This document shows, one piece after another, positions 1 through 11,917 of a stretch of DNA of 64,000 nucleotides. Positions within the stretch are counted from its first letter, which is position 1, and each line of letters opens with the position of its first letter. This stretch comes from Rhyzopertha dominica. Its lineage: Eukaryota > Arthropoda > Insecta > Coleoptera > Bostrichidae. The stretch is taken from positions 27,953,327 through 28,017,326 of the forward strand of contig QCXZ01000137.1 in assembly GCA_025024175.1 (NCBI GenBank), read 5' to 3'. The position numbers were made by a program, and so were the translations under genes. The notes beneath the pieces were generated by a model. It was not told where the DNA came from. It made no database searches and worked only from the letters and a program-made list of their open reading frames with translations.

Positions 1-620
1 TCCAGTCTACACCCTTGCATTGTGAAAGCTTTGTGTAGTGCAGCTAACGTTACTAGCACTTCAGTCCATCGTAGTACAACCATTTAACATGCTTACTGAT
101 GTTGCACAACTACAAATACGATACATAACCTAAAAGTTATACGAAACCTGATTTAATCTACAACTTCCACAAGCGCCCTGGATGCATGAACCCTGTACAA
201 AACGTAGTGTGTTTTTTTTAAATTGTGCGTATTGGATTTGTACATTTGTACAAATGTGGTTGTGACTGTCCAACATCTTTGGGCATGCCTTACCAGGATA
301 ACTCGTTTAGTTGCGTTGCCAATTGCCAATCGTTAAAAGCCGTACCGTCGTTTTCAAAGTGCACAGTTGCTGTTATTTGACAATTTGCTTTCATTTATGC
401 CGGCGTATCCACACCAATTAATTATTTTTAAATTTTATTTTAAATAAGCTTTTTATACAAATAATTATTAAACTGATTTATTTAATTTTGTTTCACTGAA
501 AACAATTGGTACAACTGATGACAGTTGGTTTGACCATATTATTACGATACGGGTTCGAATAATTTTCTGACGTAGTGTCCTTTATTTAAACACCAAAACG
601 AAGTACGCTAAATCTAAACA
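1..620. other. No recognisable gene
   Basis: AT-rich non-coding sequence. I see no long open frame, no protein motif and no RNA gene here. Confidence 0.5.
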
Positions 621-624
621 CAAC

Positions 625-1715
625 TATACTCCGATCACCAAACAGATGGAGTGATCATGATGCGTGTCCTTCGCGCATTTTTTAAACCATGATCAATTCA
701 TTATTTTACTTCCAAATCCAACGGATGGTATTGTATCGCGAAAAAAATTTCAAAAATTTTCATTTGCTAAATCGCTTTAAAATGGTCTAAAACGTAAAAA
801 ACATTATTAGAGCAAAAAAAATTCTTGTCTGTGTGTCGGTGTGTCTGTGTGTCTGTGGTATTGTTTGTGGACACGATAACTTTCGAAAGACTTAATGTAT
901 GAACTTGAAATTTGGCAAACGTATGGATCTCAACTACCCAAAGCGACCTATTGTTTTTGGGGTAAGTAGGGTATCGGTAAGAGAGCGAAATTGAGGGTTA
1001 ACTACCCTTTTTGCAAATTTTTATTTTTTTTTCGTTTTAGTATGTGATTAGTAGTATAACTGCGAATATTATTTATTTTCGGTGCAGCAAATTGTTTAGG
1101 ATATTAGCAAAAAAGCGTCACTTAAAGAAAACCGTTTTTCCTAAATATATCCGAATATATTTAATATATTCAAATAATGAAAATATCATCAGATAGGAAA
1201 TAAAATTTCTCACAAAAAGTGCCTTAGAAAATTTATCCAAAATTTTGATATTTTCGAAATATTTATAAAAAAACATGGTCCCTGTTCGTACGATTTTTTT
1301 TTAATTTTGGTATTATATAGGAAATCAAATTTCTGATCGGAAAGCACTCTTATAATTTTTTTGTTAAGTTAGTACTTTTCGAGTTATTTAGAAAAGAAAC
1401 AGATTTTAATAATTTATGTATTTTTGCTAATATAAGAAAAACCGTTTGTCTTAGAAAAACTGTGTAGCAAGAAAAAATGCTCAAAACCTGATTACTAATC
1501 GTATAGTATAAGAAATAAAAAGGTGAATGTTATTTTGACAATTGGATGTGAAAGTATTGTAATCAATTTGCAGCGGTTCTTTAGTTAATTGTTCAGTAGT
1601 CAAAAATTTGTTATAGAGATTAAGTCGGATTTCAATAAACAGCATCAAATCCGATAACGTACAAGATGCATACAATTCACGTAATCACTCCATCTAATTC
1701 GGTGATCGGAGTATA
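625..1715. mobile_element. Non-autonomous element with inverted ends (unclassified)
   Basis: The two ends are inverted copies of each other. The left end (625-659) reads tatactccgatcacc followed by gatggagtgat, and the right end (1681-1715) carries the same two blocks in reverse complement with a few substitutions. No transposase frame lies inside. Most of the interior (about 705-1560) is a dispersed repeat found again at 36.4-37.1 kb. I infer a non-autonomous DNA transposon; no clear target-site duplication is visible, so the superfamily is left open. Confidence 0.55.
705..1560 (+). repeat. Dispersed repeat family A, copy 1
   Basis: This stretch is colinear with the reverse complement of 36370-37145. 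Shared blocks include ttttacttcca-atccaacggatgg, a gtctgtgtgtc-rich run, cgataactttcgaaa, cttgaaatttggca, a tttttggggt-agtagggta block, agtatgtgattagtagta and aaatgctcaaaacct. The second copy lacks the inverted ends seen around this one, so the shared core may be an older unit captured inside the flanking element. There is no coding potential on either strand. Confidence 0.7.
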
Positions 1716-1717
1716 TT

Positions 1718-1800
1718 TTAACTGTCGGATAAATTCGTGTAACGTTAAAATTGGAAAGCCGATAAATTCGATCAACATATTTTAGAGCATAATTAAATAT
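1718..1800. repeat. Short dispersed repeat (gtcggataaattcgtgtaa type)
   Basis: The block gtcggataaattcgtgtaacgttaaaattgg, followed by a second ataaattcg and an acatattttagagc block, matches 41885-41960 (gtccgataaattcatgtaatgttagaattgg, then ataaattcg and aatattttaaagac). A weaker third copy begins near 41970. Function is unknown. Confidence 0.5.
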
Positions 1801-3231
1801 GTAAGTGTAACATGATAAATAAGCCAGTAGGTGTGCGTTAATTTTTGAAAGCAACATATTTTAAGCGGCGAAATTTTAAGGAATCGCATTTATTCGTGTA
1901 TCACAAAAATTTAACTAACATATAATTGCTGAAAACAAATAAATAAAATAATTTTAATTATGAGAAGTGTATTACTTTTGAAAGTATATCAATTAGAATT
2001 ATAAACAATGGTAAAACTGTACAATCTTTCGGTGTCAGATATTTCAAAATGTGAAGTTTTAGGTAACATTTAAATGCTATTATAATTTACTTATTGCATT
2101 GAAATGAATGCCCTACACATTTCAAGTATAAGTTTATTTGGGAAAAGATTTCAAGAATACATCAAATTAGTGTTACAAGTTTAATGTAACACTGAATTAA
2201 TGACAATTACAATATATAATTTGATCTTTCGAATGAAGACTCTTTCCTTAAGAATTGTACAGTGAGTTGGGCACACATTTCATAACACCAATGAGAATGG
2301 TATTCTTATTTTAGTTTTGAATAGGTACTCCGTTTTGCTTAAGAGAAATAGTCGTACTTGCAGTATGTAGTTGTATGCCCGCCATTATTATTACCTTTCC
2401 TAAATGTAGGGTTTTGGGGCCAATAAATAACCGGTATTTTGTATTTATCACACTATAGCTTTAGTTTACGCTTAAACGTCCTTTATTATTTTTGGAGATC
2501 ATCAGATTAACCCAAAACATGTTGCACTAATTCACGTGTTCGTAAACATTCTGTCACTAAGCTAAAGTTACTGCAATTATATAAAAATACAATAACAAAA
2601 TACCAACACTTTTATAATGCATTTAACACTATTAAACATAAATATAACGCTAGTAGGTACCGCATAACGTTACAGAACACATGCAATTCGATGCATCGCT
2701 GCACGAGCGAGGATTGTGAATGACGTCATGTCAAATACGTATAATAGAATAAACAATATTTTGTATTGCCTTTAAATGTCAATAATGATTTCATTTTGTT
2801 TACAGAAATATATTTAAGAATAACAATAATACAAATATGTGTTCAGTTGAAGCAAATGAGCAATGTGTTTCGTTATCATTGTTGTAATGATAAATCTTTT
2901 GTAACATTGGTTATACAGCGACTGCTCATGTGGTTGTCCGGAGATCAGAGTGCACTCGTCAATAAATAAATTATAAGTGAAAATAAAATTGGGCGCCCAG
3001 TGATTGTTAAAGTTATATATTGAATGTGAATTTGACAAACGTGTAATTAGTGTTGTACCCCATATGTATTGTATCATCACACTCAAGATTTTAATACATG
3101 TATTTAATAAGAAGCTAGTTTTTAAACTGATACTTTAAACAACAACGAAAAAACGATAATAGCTGTTCACTTAGCTGAAAGTTGAGCTGGAAGAGGATTA
3201 CTCCGTATGATACATCTGCACACCCGACTTG
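1801..3231. other. No recognisable gene
   Basis: AT-rich non-coding DNA. Short open frames here have no recognisable motif. A palindromic tgggcgccca occurs near 2990, without other evidence of an LTR boundary. Confidence 0.4.
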
Positions 3232-3239
3232 GTAACTTC

Positions 3240-4231
3240 TAGTGCTGTCAACAGACATCGCCGTATCCGGTTTGGCGGTTACAACGAATTTAACTGGTTA
3301 TAAAAAATAACCGGTTTTCATGAAAATGATCAAACCTTAACCGGTTGACCGGTTTACTTTAACCGGTTGACCGGTGTACTTTAACCGGTTAACCGGTTTA
3401 CTTTAACCAGTTAACCGGTCTATGTTAACCGGCTAATCGATTAACATTAACCGATTTAACGGGTTAAGACTGTTAACCGGTTTAAATTGACCACGTAAAC
3501 CAGTTCCAGTTTACCGGTTAATCGGTTTAACGTAAATCCATTAATATAGTCTTCCCCTTATTAGTAGGCTAATGTATATTCTATAGTATACCATATACCA
3601 TATAGTATACCATCTCATACATGAAAATTTAAAAAAATTACGTATTTTTCAATAGATAATATTAATAGTTTAAGCGGTTAGGAAAATCCTGTTTACATGG
3701 AAATTAAAGAATCGTCTATTATAACCGTTTTAATAAATATTTAATTTGAACCAGTTTTGCGATTAACTTAATGCGATGAACGTACCTCGAAACGTACGTA
3801 ATTGTCAATCAATTTTAAAATCTTAATTTATTAAACATATCAACTTTTAATAATTTGATTTAACATTCAAATTTTGTTCGTTATTTTTTAAGGTATTCTG
3901 CCGTTTTCGTCAGCGGGGCGTGCTTAGCAACATGNNAGTTTTCAAGTCTGGGCCTCAGCGTCTTATTCCGCGCATTCTTGAGTCTGGGCTGAGCACTAAA
4001 TACCTGCATTTCTAATTTATTTACTTATTTTTGAACAGGTTTCATAACCGGTTAATTTTTAACCGGTTCATAACCAGTCAATTCTTAACCGGCCAATTTT
4101 TAACCGGTTCATAACCGGTCAATTTTTAACAGGTTATGACCGGTTAATCTTTAACCGGTTATTTCAGGGTTGTATATTACGGTTAATATTGCAATATCCT
4201 AACCGGTTAACCGCAACCATTGACAGCACTA
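3240..4231. mobile_element. Complete non-autonomous hAT-like transposon with 8-bp target duplication
   Basis: The element begins TAGTGCTGTCAA (3240-3251) and ends with the exact reverse complement TTGACAGCACTA (4220-4231). It is flanked on both sides by the same 8 bases, gtaacttc (3232-3239 and 4232-4239). An 8-bp target duplication with short ends of this kind is characteristic of the hAT superfamily. The 992-bp interior has no transposase frame, so the element depends on enzyme from elsewhere. Both halves are packed with degenerate copies of ttaaccggtt. Two unread bases occur at 3935-3936. Confidence 0.85.
3296..3540. repeat. Degenerate AACCGGTT motif array in hAT-like element
   Basis: About a dozen near-copies of ttaaccggttaaccggt, each itself palindromic, are spaced by actttaacc-type linkers. 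A second, looser array lies at about 4035-4210 near the other end. Subterminal motif arrays of this sort are where hAT transposases bind in known elements; that role here is inference. Confidence 0.7.
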
Positions 4232-4337
4232 GTAACTTCAATACAAAGGTTCGAGAGTGGTTTCGGTAAAGCTGAATTTCGACTTGTACCTATTTTGAAT
4301 AGCCCTTTGAGTTTTCGAGTGTGATTATCAAATTAAG

Positions 4338-4452
4338 CCTTATTTTGAGTTCAACCCCGATTTTGAGTTCGATTCTGATTTTAAGGTGAATTTGCAGTTG
4401 ATCTCGATTTTGAGCTCTATCCTGAATTTTGAGCGTTATCCTGACTTTATAA
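4338..4452 (+). repeat. Short minisatellite, ~18-20 bp unit
   Basis: Five or so degenerate units of the type gattttgagttcgattct / gattttgagctctatcct / gaattttgagcgttatcct follow one another with small length changes. This is local tandem duplication without coding function. Confidence 0.55.
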
Positions 4453-4469
4453 CCGATGTTAAGGAATAC

Positions 4470-5300
4470 GAAATTGTAAGTAATTGTAAAAGCGTTGGTT
4501 GGTGTGCGGTCTCGTTAGTGCCCTGGCTGCGGTTAATACACTTACAATACTACGTCGCGCCAAAGATTCAAAGATTACAAATTTGTCGGTATACTTTGAC
4601 GATTTCGACGGATAATAATTGTTCTAATGCACCTGTAAAATGCACGTAGCCACTTATTTTAATGTCTATCTAGAATCGTACAAAAATATGTTTAGAGTTC
4701 TGTAAGCATATGGCGTGTGCTTATACTTTAATGAATATTACTGGCGTCGGCAAAAGTTCACGCTACAGCCACTATTCAAATCACTCGCTTCACTTACTAG
4801 CACTTAAAACACTTTGTTCGCTCGAGTTCGCTCTATGCGTTAGCTCCAGCAGTTTTCAAATAAGATTACTTCCACGCACATTTCCTCGTCACGTATGCTG
4901 GAATGTATCTAGATCATCTCTCTGGGAAAATAAATGACCATACAAGACCATGACCATAGCCAACCGCGAGAGTGTTGGTCTGGTTTCCTAATACACACGC
5001 GCTAGCTTCACCACATCCTAACAAGATCATTGATAATCACTTACTGATAATTCGTTATTAAATATGGTTGGACTGCATAATCAGTACAAAAATCAGTGAG
5101 AGTGCAATTCAAGAAAAAAACTTACCTACGTGGAATAATAGTGGCACGAACACAAACTGAATGAAAGCACTATGAAGAACATATTGACATGTTTTACAAC
5201 AAAGAGACAATCGGTGGCAACCTTATCACACACTTGTTTTGTTGAACAGAATAAAATATTATCAGCTTGAATGTGTTTTGAGGACGTAATTGCGCCATAT
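4470..5300. other. No recognisable gene
   Basis: Non-coding. Short frames of under 90 codons occur on the plus strand (for example 4386-4649 and 4710-4937), but none shows a domain motif and their composition does not differ from the surroundings. Confidence 0.4.
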
Positions 5301-5309
5301 TTATTTATT

Positions 5310-5561
5310 ACAATTTATTTTTACGCTAAAATTCAAACTTATCTTCTCTAAAGCTTCGTGAACTTGGTGAGGAATATATCTGTATTTTCCATATAAGTCC
5401 CGTACATACGTAGCAGTCACTATCACGTTCTGGTCCACAATACGTAGTACATCAATTTCAAAGTTTAGTTTTCCGGCGTTGCATTTTCCTATACTGTTTG
5501 TGATGTAACTTACCTTTACTAATATTGCTACACCACCATGGATGCGACGTTTACAGGTCAT
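5310..5561 (-). pseudogene. LINE endonuclease fragment (weak)
   Basis: The minus-strand frame begins near GGVAILVK, a pattern typical of the apurinic-type endonuclease of non-LTR retrotransposons. It continues with FEIDVLRI and NVIVTATY, which resemble the following beta strands, and ends at a plausible YRYIPHQVHEALEKI helix. Only about 80 residues of the usual 220 are present and no active-site block can be confirmed. I call it a relic of a CR1/Jockey-type LINE endonuclease; a chance open frame is the alternative. Confidence 0.4.
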
Positions 5562-7677
5562 TGCTATTGTACTATTCGTAGTTGACTTATTTACTCCCGA
5601 AGTGCGAATTAATTGTATATAGCTTTAAGCTTATGTAGCAACATAAATTAGATATAATAGAAAAGTTCACGTAAAAGCTTATTTCTCACACATTTTGTTC
5701 GTGCCTTGTTCTTATAACATAAAACGGAAATCTCGACAGGGTGAAAATACCAATAAAGCGTTGAAATTTTGTTGAGCTCGTAACTTAATAATAGATTCCA
5801 TTTTACCTCAATTGTTTTTTTTGCAAAGCTATTTTCATCGGCCACATGCCCATACCAGCGAAACGCAATTTCGAAAGAATTCTCTTTTCTGTAATTACAC
5901 AGACTTAGTGGCAAATCTTTTTATTACGACCGCAAATGGAACACTAAATACGTTCCTTACATTTTTCACAAAAGCTGGAGTCCGTTAAAGGCGCCGTATT
6001 CCTTTTGAACGTGAGTGCCTCTAAAGACCGAATAAAACATACTTAGGCACGTAAATCTGTATTTAGCTCCTCGAACTCTCCTCCACTTCCAGGAGTATAT
6101 GGACAAGTTAAGTAAAACCTTACAGGCCATTTACCCCTTTTCATTTTCACTAAAGCAGGTAACGTATTGACAAGGATCTTAATAACGATGATGTTGTCTA
6201 CCGCTTATATTAGAATAATCGAGCCGGAGCTTGACTGTTCCATTTGCTGAAACTCAGAAACTTGTGCTGACGAGCGAATTAATTACACTGACCGGTGGTC
6301 ATCAATAAGACTTCGAGTGGCAAACTTAGTTGGGATCATGTTAGATAACGTAAGGCAAGATAAGCCTGGCTATTAATGAACAGGAATTGAGATGAATGAA
6401 ACAAGTCTGGCAAACTCTGAAATAGCAGAAGCTGTGCATTTAGTACTTGTTTAACAGCATTCTATGGAACTGCAGATGCATTACACATTTGTGTACGTAA
6501 ATTTTATAGCGAATTAAGACTTTACTCTCACTGCAACAGAAAAATAATATAATGTTGATCCTACACCTGTACTTAATTATACTAAATACTAACTGCCCTA
6601 GATAAAAATACCATAGCTATTACTGTAATATTTATTAAATTATGTCTTCTAAATGGACAGTTTTGTACAGAGATTTTGTAAACGAATCCATGCAGGCGCT
6701 TATGGAATCAATTAGCTGCCTCCCAGGAAAGTGAAATGTCGATTGTAACATTTATATATTTTTTATAAAATTATACAATGAATACCAATTAATCATAAAA
6801 TAATATAAACATTCCTTCTTATTTATTTTAATCCCTATCCAGTAGAACTTTTAATTCCTTTAAGACGGTTGACTTATGTGATATACCATTTAAACTGTAA
6901 AACAGATAGTTCCCATTAAATCGAATAATTGCGAAAATATATATATAGGTATACATACTCCGGTGGGATGAGGTGAGCGATACTTAAGACCTGGGGAGAA
7001 GGAGAAGGCGGATGAAGTACTTTTCTAGCCAGACGTGAAGTTGCATGGAAACTATTACACAAAAGCTAACAAAATAGCCTAATCTTTAGAAGGATAACTG
7101 GGAGGAGCAAATTGTAACTTACGTAACGATATCCATATGGCAAATACAACTAGAGCGCCCAGGGATCGTAAATACACACTGAGAGCTCAATGTTGAAGAG
7201 GTTTTATCTTCTCGTGCGTACTTGAAGACCGCCGAAGCTATAGGCAAGTTTACAATAGTGACACGACATCTGGCGGCAGATACATAAACTATTATAAACA
7301 GTACTTTAATGCTGGAAAAAGGCGGAATTATTGTGTAATATTGCTGTTTTTGTTATATCGTATTAGCATTTTTAAATTGTGGACAGTGAATATTATTAAG
7401 AAAAAGGGGATACATGTAAACACAAAAAGCATGTGTGATATTATATTATAATAGTAATATGCGGTTATGTGATTAAGCGGTTATCACATAGGTTATTGCC
7501 ACGAGTGTGTTTTGGTTACCATTACCAGTTCCTTTGTAATAATTATATTGAATATACTCGGTTGCGAACCCATCTGTGTTTCATTTTGAGATACAGGCGA
7601 GTATATTATAATAGCAAGTACTGTTTATTTCCGCCATTTGCCAAGACACACTAGCGCCACCAACGGTCGATAAACTC
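5562..7677. other. Mostly unrecognised AT-rich DNA
   Basis: No supported gene. A decayed copy of the MITE family described at 42250 lies at about 6665-6735. Two short blocks at 7240-7330 and 7600-7660 look weakly inverted relative to each other, but not enough to define an element. Confidence 0.4.
6665..6735. repeat. Diverged partial copy of the agggtttctataaatgattcatg MITE family
   Basis: Aligning with 42250-42345: tacagagattttgtaaacgaatccatg matches tacagggtttctataaatgattcatg. Next, gcgcttatggaatcaattagctgcctcccaggaaagtga matches gcgtttatggaaattatcgattaaattaatttgccgcctctcaggaatgtga with gaps. Many substitutions suggest this is the oldest of three copies in the window. Confidence 0.5.
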
Positions 7678-8065
7678 TCCTATTGGTATTCATCCTGAAT
7701 TCATCTTACACTACTCACAGAGATGGTTGACTGGCTTCTTTACAGATATTTTAAACTTAGATAGGATCGCTCCATGTTGGAAACATGCAACAGCTATAGA
7801 AGTTTCAAAACCGGAAATAATTTCGAGGTTACACGTGTGGAGGAAGCCTGTTATTGTCGCAATGGGAGCTGTATCCATTAGATCCAATCTTTTAGCAGCA
7901 TTTATAGAAGCAGGTTTGCAGAACATTCTAAAAACCTCAACGGTATTTGTCGAGGCTGATTAGTGGTTTGCTTAACAATAGAACGTTCCAAGTAACACTA
8001 GAAGACGCAGTCCGTAAACTTCTAAATTTCAACAACGGGATAGGTCTTGGCCTTGTAATGCTTAC
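7678..8065 (+). pseudogene. LINE reverse transcriptase relic, N-terminal half (CR1/Jockey group)
   Basis: Reading on the plus strand from about 7680 gives IGIHPEFILHY and WLTGFFTDILNLDRIAP followed by WKHATAIEVSKP. This is the conserved early reverse transcriptase block of Jockey-like LINEs (target-strand palm entry and the IxKPGK region). After a degraded stretch, FIEAGLQNILKTSTVFVEAD corresponds to the segment just before the first catalytic aspartate. Stops and shifts break the frame beyond 7963, and NRTFQVTLEDAV continues it. It was an enzyme for target-primed reverse transcription; this copy is dead. The C-terminal part follows at 8700-9440. Confidence 0.65.
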
Positions 8066-8699
8066 CTTGTCTATGGCCACCTTCTGGTGGAGACAAAGAC
8101 AAATGTAGATAGGGATAGGTTCTTGCCAATAAAACCGTGAAAGACAGATCCTTTAATCAACTATATTGCAATGAAACTATAAATGCGATACAAACTTAAA
8201 CGTGGGACGTTTTTCACTAGTAACCCAATGTTTATGAAAAAATACGTGCTCACGCGACTGAAAACGTCACCTCGTCCTTTGTTTGTCACTCGCATACACG
8301 ACGGGGAATGGAGCTCGCGGGAATGACCTTGGAATATCTGCTGCTTCTAGCGCAGATGCCGGTTCCAACTTGCAGCGATGCTTCATCTCCTGGCACAGAC
8401 CCACTAGGCCGGTGCTGCTGTCATTTTGCACCACCTAGACCACCTTCCGCAGACTCATAACCTCGTAGACCTCGACAAACTATAAAAATGTTGGAAATCG
8501 CCTGTATACAGCCGCTGGTTGTCGAGCTTTTCCAACAACACCTGATCTACTAGCATTCAGTGCCAGCCAAGTGCCAGTGAACGACTGCTGCTGCCACCTG
8601 CTAGCCGTATGGCGTACCCCGTTGGCATTCCAATGCGAATCCCTGGTCCTCTATCCGCCAAGCGCTCGCACGCGTTTGGTCCGCTGACTATTACTACGC
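8066..8699. other. GC-richer insert within LINE relic
   Basis: This stretch separates two colinear halves of one reverse transcriptase. Its central part (8270-8700) is clearly richer in G and C than its surroundings. A TATAAAAA lies at 8481-8488 and a TCAGT at 8557-8561, about 75 bases apart, which is too far for a canonical arthropod TATA-Inr pair. No long frame is present. It may be an LTR or another non-coding insertion; no duplicated target site was found. Confidence 0.35.
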
Positions 8700-9440
8700 A
8701 TATCCGTGACGCACTCCACAAACGCACACAAAACAACTATGAAATTCAAATTCAAATACATCCCCTTACAGCCTCCTGCTGTAGGAACTTGTTGGACATT
8801 TGGATACGTTGACACGACGTTTGTTACACAAGATAAAAGCATTGTAGCAATAAAGAATATCCTGGCTGAAGACCTTAACATCCTGGGACAGTATTTTCGA
8901 AAGTGGAGATTCCAATCAAGCTAGCCAAAACAGAACAAGTTTTTTTTGTTTCGGTATTAGACTGACCAACAAACAATTGGATATGTACTAAGAAGGGCAG
9001 CTGCCGAAGCATAACAACAATCCTAAATGTCTTGGAATGAAACCTGTGATGACAGGACGCTTTCTTACAAAAAGCATTTAAGTTACTTTGATGAGAAGAT
9101 GAATACCAAGAATACCTAATATTCTTTAAAAATTATGTGGTGTTTCCGCGGGAAACTTTGCTGACATACTGGAAAATACATCTCTGCTGCTAAGTACTGT
9201 GCACCAGTATAGCTGATTAACGCCTGCGGTAAACTAATAGAAGCTGAACTTAATACGATGCGTATTATATCGGGCATTATAAAATCTACTCCCAATATGC
9301 GGCTGTCCGTTTTCAGCTACATTGCACTTACGGAAGCTCTGAGGGCAATATGTACTGCTGAGGGTATACAAAAATCTTCAGGGTAATTTACAACTACCTA
9401 TCCACCAAGACCTAGACCACTTTTGGGTTAAACAGGCTTC
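8700..9440 (+). pseudogene. LINE reverse transcriptase relic, C-terminal half (CR1/Jockey group)
   Basis: FGYVDTTFVTQDKSI (from about 8798) corresponds to the YADD catalytic box and the following strand, with one aspartate lost. ILAEDLNILGQYFRKWRFQ is the conserved helix after it, then AKTEQVFF. In other frames further down, NPKCLGM (PKYLGV position), KLCGVSAGNFADIL and LNTMRIISGIIKSTPNMRLSVFS reproduce, in order, the thumb and C-terminal blocks of Jockey-type reverse transcriptases. Several frameshifts and stops break it. It is the continuation of the relic starting at 7678. Confidence 0.7.
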
Positions 9441-11917
9441 AATGTAGGAATTCCCCTTCAATCTGGGTAGATCCCTTCATGATGGTAACTGTGTAACTGA
9501 CTGCGGTACCAAGAACCAAACTGGAATATGTTAGGAAGAGATACATGTTAATCTCGTAAAATGGTCAGTACCGTGATTTCTTGTTTCTAATGTCAATGGC
9601 TTATACCTAATATTGTGATGGTGTAATGATATGTATACATACTGTAAAGTGAATTACATAATTTGGTTTTTAATATTTATTGTACTTTTAAACAAATACA
9701 ATATGTACATGGAACGCCATGACACAACTGAAAACTTGAACAACTTGAAAAGCAAAACGTAATAATAGTAATAATAAATGCCGGCAATGTAGATACCGCG
9801 CACTCAGCGGAGAATCAGGGCTGCTGCTCCTATCCAATACGCGACAGTCTGATGAGTGGCGCCATCCGTTGGTGACAGAAGCGGTGGCGCGCTAGATTGA
9901 AATTTGAATGGCTCGTTATTTATTGTCCACATACGATATATATAGAAACCATGCTGACTAATAACACGGGAAAGCCATCGTTTGGGAATATTATCTGTTG
10001 ATATATTGGATGGCAATAGTCTCCGTTTGTAAAAAAAAAACTAAAATAATAAAGCTGCCTCGATGGGAACTAACTGGCGTTCATAAAAAGAACGGGTCAA
10101 GCAAGTCAGAGTTTTCTCTTTTAATGCAATAAGGTAGCGCCTGTCGTGTAAATTACTTCGTATAGCTAATTTAATTCATATTTGACGTTTGGCCCGTTTG
10201 GGGTATTTGTCCCTTATTGNATTGATAAAAATAATACGCTATTGTACCTATTGTTATTTGTGACTAATATAGGCACGCCGTTGATTCTGCCAAAATGTTT
10301 ACANATCGCGGAATACCCTATGGATANCCGAAAGGTCAGTGTAAATTGCAAACGAAGCTCGTTTGGCAATCTACACAAGTTGCAAGTCGTGATAGTTCAC
10401 TTTATTCACCAGCACAGCGACGTACGTTCACGACGACAAAAACCATCACCGGCTTATTNGACCAGCTCTTTTTGAACGCTAACTACTGTAGTTGAATAAG
10501 AAGACACCACAATATAGGTGTGCATTTTATTAATTATTTGTGGTGTCGTTGCCAGAGAATTGTATCGCTACAGATCGATTGGCTGTATTATCTCCAGCGC
10601 ATTATAATTTTTAAAGTCTTAAAACTACCGTGTTTTATTAACCTCCGCTACCACGATAGAAATAATTCAACGTCGTGTCGTGTCATAAAAACATGGTTTT
10701 TGATATAATTTTACTATAATAATAGCACTGGTACCCATGCACCACTCGGCCAAAATCTTGCAGCTCGCGTACTGTACGTCACTTACACAGAGAATCTCGA
10801 ATATTATTGGCTAATTATTCAAAGTCAAATATGCGCAGTCGCACTTGTTCCACATTGTCGATCACGTGTGTACCCTGGCGATAACGGCAGACTACATCAT
10901 GATGGTCAATCAGAAGAAATCATAGAGGTAATAAATAGATAGCCACCGAAGCACCAGTCATCGAATTGTTACGTATAGATTAAGTATTCACATTTAACAC
11001 GTAACTACGCAAGAAATAAAATCAAAAGGCCTTATGTATATCAAACAATAAAAGCTATTTATTTTTTAAATGCTGAGCCAGTGCTGCAGCTCTGCAACTC
11101 TAACAAGCCGCCACTGACATAATATATTCAGTGGTAAATCGTAGACTGAATCAGTCTGTACAGAAACTACTTATGTTACAAGAGACTCCGAACAAATACA
11201 ACGTAAAAATTTTATGGCTATTCATATAAGTAGAAAACTTGAGTTAAGTGTTTTAAAAATTAGTTAAATATTGTATCATTACGTCATATCCGATGTGTTG
11301 AAATCTACGACGAAATGAAAATCATAATTGCAATGTAACCTAACTGACTGCGAACAACTGATGCTAATAAATATATTTTGATAAAATTTACTCCACATAA
11401 AGATAAGCTATATGTAAGTATTATCAACCCACAAGCTGGCACGCTGCTTTTCCACCCTGCTTTTCAGGTAACCCATTGGATTGACATGAAATGGACATGT
11501 GTTGATCGTAGGTACTTGATACTTTTGATACTAAGACAACTAACGGTTCGGAGACCTACCTCATGCATTCTTAAAATGCTTCGAGAAAACATTGCCGTTC
11601 GAGTCCACTTCAATATATAACTTACGCAGAACCATATAAATAATGTAAAGACTGCCTACTTTCAACAACCAACCGGGATAAAAGGTTTTGTTTTACAGCG
11701 GCTGCTGGCTGATTCTTTTGCTAAAAGCAGCAGATTTAAACATTACGAGATGTTATCAATTTTCCTTTTTCGTTGCGGTTGCAAGGGACAAAGTAAAATA
11801 ATAATCCTTGTCGTATACTCCCTCTTTATGTGAAATAAATGTCACTTAATACTACGTGCTTGCTATTTTTGATTTGTAACATGTGTTGGATATGTATACC
11901 TTTTGTCAATGATATAC
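9441..11917. other. No recognisable gene
   Basis: AT-rich with scattered unread bases (10220, 10304, 10327, 10459). Open frames at 9804-10016, 10182-10495 and 11378-11620 carry no motif I recognise. A slightly GC-richer block at 9790-9900 (cgccatccgttggtgacag) may be a short repeat fragment. Confidence 0.35.

Noticed and set aside
540..565. ggttcgaat considered as a tRNA B box
   Set aside because: No A box or cloverleaf can be drawn around it.
2930..3010. tgggcgccca with preceding aataaa considered as an LTR end and primer site
   Set aside because: No paired LTR, no coding sequence and no defined other end.
5648..5914. Minus-strand frame with RWYGHVADENSFAKK, resembling a LINE C-terminal RWxGHV motif
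   Set aside because: Only one short block fits and no neighbouring reverse transcriptase sequence supports it.
9850..9890. gtctgatgagtggcgcc considered as a hammerhead core
   Set aside because: The required GAAA box is absent.
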